Source of the DNA: Thermoleophilia bacterium
GTDB taxonomy: Bacteria; Actinomycetota; Thermoleophilia; Gaiellales; Gaiellaceae
DNA: 9,927 nt
Assembly (NCBI GenBank): GCA_014534295.1
Contig: JACVRU010000064.1
Location: forward strand, 1 to 9,927
Reading direction: 5' to 3'
The position numbers and the translations under genes are program-made. Below are positions 8,315-9,927 of the stretch, one piece after another. Below the pieces are notes generated by a model, which saw only the letters and a list, made by a program, of their open reading frames with translations, did no database searches and was not told the origin of the DNA. Position 1 is the stretch's first letter. Every line of letters begins with the position of its first letter.

Positions 8315-8371
8315 CCGCTCTACGGCAGCGTCGCGGTCGCGACGCCTGACACGATCGTCGAGGTCGGGTAA
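8312..8371 (+). other. Candidate selenocysteine codon and recoded C-terminal extension of the OsmC-like gene
   Basis: The frame of the OsmC-like gene continues past TGA 8312-8314 for 18 sense codons (PLYGSVAVATPDTIVEVG) to TAA 8369-8371. From family knowledge, this matches the expected OsmC tail, where a Cys precedes the Pro and a beta-strand of the pattern SVAVATPD.xVEV follows. A decayed sequence after a true stop would not be expected to keep this frame and motif. OsmC-like proteins are among bacterial selenoprotein families, as I recall. Sec insertion would require selA, selB, selC and selD elsewhere in the genome, which this window cannot show. Confidence 0.6.
8328..8345 (+). promoter_or_regulatory. 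Candidate bacterial SECIS stem-loop
   Basis: GCGTCGC (8328-8334) and GCGACGC (8339-8345) pair perfectly in a 7-bp stem closed by the tetraloop GGTC (8335-8338). Two further pairs (CA 8326-8327 with TG 8347-8348) can form around a bulged C8346. There are 20 nt between the TGA (ends 8314) and the loop. Bacterial SECIS elements lie inside the coding region just after the UGA, with a loop about 16-37 nt away and a G in the first two loop positions; both conditions hold. High GC makes chance stems common, so the call rests on position, loop bases and the coincidence with the cysteine-site TGA. Confidence 0.5.
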
Positions 8372-8374
8372 GAT
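8346..8374 (+). promoter_or_regulatory. Sigma-70-type promoter for the leuS leader
   Basis: A -35-like CTGACA (8346-8351, five of six to TTGACA) and a -10-like TAAGAT (8369-8374, fits TAnnnT) are separated by exactly 17 bp. Transcription would start near 8381-8382, on or next to a GTG that opens the leucine-rich leader peptide, giving a leaderless transcript. The promoter lies wholly inside the read-through extension of the OsmC-like gene, and the -10 contains its TAA codon. Confidence 0.6.
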
Positions 8375-8381
8375 GAGCCCC

Positions 8382-8405
8382 GTGAAGGAGCTGCTTCTCG
8401 CGTAG
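8382..8405 (+). CDS. Leucine-rich leader peptide MKELLLA for leuS attenuation
   Basis: GTG 8382 opens a seven-codon frame, MKELLLA, with three consecutive and different Leu codons (CTG, CTT, CTC at 8391-8399), ending at TAG 8403-8405. If transcription starts at the promoter just upstream, the peptide is translated from a leaderless mRNA. An in-frame ATG at 8373 would give MSPVKELLLA, but it lies within or before the -10 box and could only be used on a longer transcript. The codons act as a sensor: low charged tRNA-Leu stalls the ribosome here. The placement before a terminator and leuS fits the classical amino-acid attenuator design. Confidence 0.7.
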   Translation: MKELLLA

Positions 8406-8455
8406 ATCAGGGAGGCAACGCGGCGCTCGCCGCGCAGCTCTCCCCTGAGCCTCTC
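8387..8455 (+). promoter_or_regulatory. Antiterminator and alternative pairings of the leuS attenuator
   Basis: GGGAGGC (8410-8416) can pair with GCCTCTC (8449-8455), seven pairs including one G-U, which removes the left arm of the terminator. A compact hairpin, CGCGGC (8419-8424) with GCCGCG (8429-8434), sits between them. Competing pairings also exist. GAGCTGC (8388-8394, over the first Leu codon) pairs perfectly with GCAGCTC (8434-8440). TCAGGGAG (8407-8414) pairs with the 8440-8448 stretch around a bulged C. A ribosome finishing at TAG 8403 would cover 8410-8416 and favour termination; one stalled on the Leu codons would tend to leave it free. The mechanism is inferred from these pairings. 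Confidence 0.6.
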
Positions 8456-8476
8456 GCCCGAGAGGCTCTTTCGTTT
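8447..8476 (+). terminator. Intrinsic terminator of the leuS attenuator
   Basis: GAGCCTCTC (8447-8455) and GAGAGGCTC (8460-8468) form a perfect 9-bp stem with a GCCC loop, followed directly by the T-rich tract TTTCGTTT (8469-8476). It ends 2 nt before the leuS Shine-Dalgarno GGAGG (8479-8483). A classic Rho-independent terminator placed between a Leu-codon leader and leuS acts as an attenuator rather than an end-of-operon terminator. Confidence 0.85.
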
Positions 8477-8488
8477 CCGGAGGACTGG

Positions 8489-9927
8489 ATGGAGTACGAC
8501 GCCAACCGAGTCGAGCGCAAGTGGCAGGAGCTCTGGCACGCCGAGCGCGCCTTCGAGGTCTCCGACGACGACCCGCGGCCGAAGTCGTACGTGCTCGAGC
8601 AGCTCCCTTACCCCTCGGGGCGGCTGCACATGGGCCACATGCTCGTCTACACGATCGGCGACGTCGTCTCGCACTTCCGGCGTCGGAACGGCATGGCGGT
8701 CCTCCATCCGCAGGGCTTCGACTCGTTCGGCCTGCCGGCCGAGAACGCGGCCATCCGCGAGGGAGAGCACCCGCGGGCGAGCACGGAACGCCACATCGAG
8801 CACATCCGGCGCTCGATGAAGCGGATCGGCTGGTCGTACGACTGGTCGCGCGAGCTCTCCACCCACGATCCCGGCTACTACCGCTGGCAGCAGTGGACGT
8901 TCCTGCGGTTCCTCGAGCGCGGGCTCGCGTACCGCAAGGGCGCGCCGGTGAAGTGGTGCCCTAAGGACCAAACGGTCCTGGCGAACGAGCAGGTGCACGA
9001 CGGCCGCTGCGAGCGCTGTGGCACGCCGGTGGAGATGCGGGTGATGGAGCAGTGGTTCTTCCGCGTCTCCGACTACGCGCAGGAGCTGCTGGACGACCTC
9101 GACCGGATCGAGTACCCGGAGCCGATCGCCGCCCGTCAGCGCAACTGGATCGGCCGCTCGGAGGGCGCGGAGATCCGCTTCCGGATCGACGAGCTCGACG
9201 AGGACCTCGCCGTCTTCACGACCCGGCCGGACACGCTCTTCGGCGCGACCTTCTTCGTGCTCGCGCCCGAGCACGAGCTGGTCCAGCGGCTGGACGCGAG
9301 CGACGAGCTGCGCGACTACGTGGGGCACGCCGCCGCCAAGAAGACCGAGGAGCGTGCGCGGGCCGCGGAGAAGACGGGCGTCCTCGCGGGCGTCCACGCC
9401 GTCAACCCCGTGAACGGCGAGCGGATCCCCGTCTATGTCGCGGACTACGTCCTCACGGATTACGGCACCGGTGCGATCATGGCCGTTCCGGCCCAGGACG
9501 AGCGCGACCGCGAGTTCGCGGAGGCGTTCGGGCTGCCGGTGGTCGAAGTCGTGAGTGAGGACGGCGTGCTCGTCAACTCCGGCGACTTCGACGGGCTGCC
9601 GGCCGAAGAGGGTGGCCGCCGGATCGTCGAGCGGCTCGAGTCGGAGGGCCGCGGTCGGTTCGCGATCAACTTCCGCATCCGCGACTGGGGCTTCTCCCGC
9701 CAGCGCTACTGGGGCTCTCCCATCCCGATCGTCTACTGCGACGCGTGCGGGATCGTGCCCGTCCCCGACGACGAGCTTCCCGTCCTGCTCCCGGACGTCG
9801 ACGAGTACCGCCCGAGCGGGAAGCCGCCCCTGGCCCAGGCCGAGGACTGGATGCGTGTCTCCTGCCCGAGCTGCGGCGGCGACGGCCGTCGCGAGGCGGA
9901 GACGATGGACACGTTCGTCGACTCGTC
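8489..9927 (+). CDS. leuS: Leucyl-tRNA synthetase, N-terminal part
   Basis: The first 479 residues of cytoplasmic leucyl-tRNA synthetase, which charges tRNA-Leu with leucine using ATP; the gene runs off the window. The class-I HIGH motif is H47-M-G-H50 in PYPSGRLHMGHMLVYTIGD. The zinc-1 insertion is KWC157PKDQTVLANEQV...C174-ER-C177G. The CP1 editing domain shows the Thr-rich TTRPDTLFGATFFVLAPEH and GTGAIMAVPAQDERDREFA; the latter has Gln336 where many LeuRS have His before the editing Asp. NFRIRDWGFSRQRYWGSPIPIVYCDACG, then a CPSCGG cluster and TMDTFVDSS, follow as expected. The KMSKS motif lies beyond the window. ATG 8489 has GGAGG at 8479-8483 with 5-nt spacing. Expression is probably controlled by the leucine attenuator directly upstream. 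Confidence 0.97.
   Translation, partial: MEYDANRVERKWQELWHAERAFEVSDDDPRPKSYVLEQLPYPSGRLHMGHMLVYTIGDVVSHFRRRNGMAVLHPQGFDSFGLPAENAAIREGEHPRASTERHIEHIRRSMKRIGWSYDWSRELSTHDPGYYRWQQWTFLRFLERGLAYRKGAPVKWCPKDQTVLANEQVHDGRCERCGTPVEMRVMEQWFFRVSDYAQELLDDLDRIEYPEPIAARQRNWIGRSEGAEIRFRIDELDEDLAVFTTRPDTLFGATFFVLAPEHELVQRLDASDELRDYVGHAAAKKTEERARAAEKTGVLAGVHAVNPVNGERIPVYVADYVLTDYGTGAIMAVPAQDERDREFAEAFGLPVVEVVSEDGVLVNSGDFDGLPAEEGGRRIVERLESEGRGRFAINFRIRDWGFSRQRYWGSPIPIVYCDACGIVPVPDDELPVLLPDVDEYRPSGKPPLAQAEDWMRVSCPSCGGDGRREAETMDTFVDS

Noticed and set aside
8373..8488. T-box riboswitch upstream of leuS
   Set aside because: The leader is about 100 nt, too short for a T-box, and no T-box sequence or specifier-loop architecture is seen. 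A Leu-codon leader peptide with a terminator explains it.
7814..9397. 527-residue minus-strand open frame opposite the OsmC-like gene and leuS
   Set aside because: It crosses the leuS promoter, attenuator and start of leuS on the opposite strand and has no motif support.

Overview
The window is a GC-rich (about 70%), tightly packed stretch of bacterial chromosome. It reads as ordinary housekeeping sequence with several unusual control or recoding signals. Four features point to a high-GC actinobacterium, quite possibly of the Thermoleophilia type: a fused CofG-CofH (FbiC) enzyme for the F420 chromophore, a DUF6458-like small membrane protein, TAnnnT-type -10 boxes with apparently leaderless starts, and general protein similarity. 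The taxonomic call is inference. No mobile element, phage gene, CRISPR array, tRNA or rRNA is visible.

Layout. Positions 1-176 hold the 3' end of a lytic transglycosylase-like gene. Positions 177-303 are non-coding and packed with palindromes. Then comes a co-directional plus-strand run with very short or overlapping junctions: a YyaL/DUF255 thioredoxin-domain protein (304-2160), an S51 (PepE-like) peptidase (2157-2825), a small two-helix membrane protein (2832-3050), FO synthase fbiC (3061-5412) and a DoxX-like membrane protein (5451-5858). On the minus strand, lysA (diaminopimelate decarboxylase, 5855-7126) is wedged in. Its stop codon shares a CTAG with the DoxX gene and its start codon overlaps the start of a divergent conserved hypothetical (7125-7964). 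That hypothetical overlaps an OsmC-family gene (7952 onward), which is followed by a leucine attenuator and leuS (8489 to the window end).

The two most interesting things sit together at 8312-8476. First, the OsmC-like reading frame hits a TGA at 8312 exactly where this family is expected to carry its second redox cysteine. The frame continues with family-like sequence to TAA at 8369-8371. A perfect 7-bp stem with a GGTC loop begins 14 nt after the TGA, with 20 nt between TGA and loop. This fits a selenocysteine codon with a bacterial SECIS element. Second, a promoter (CTGACA, 17 bp, TAAGAT) embedded in that extension appears to start a leaderless peptide, MKELLLA, with three consecutive Leu codons. 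It is followed by mutually exclusive antiterminator and terminator hairpins just before the leuS ribosome-binding site: a leucine-responsive transcription attenuator for leucyl-tRNA synthetase.

Secondary points are the palindromes before the YyaL gene, a degenerate CESxD active-site motif in LysA, and the near-zero spacing on both sides of lysA.
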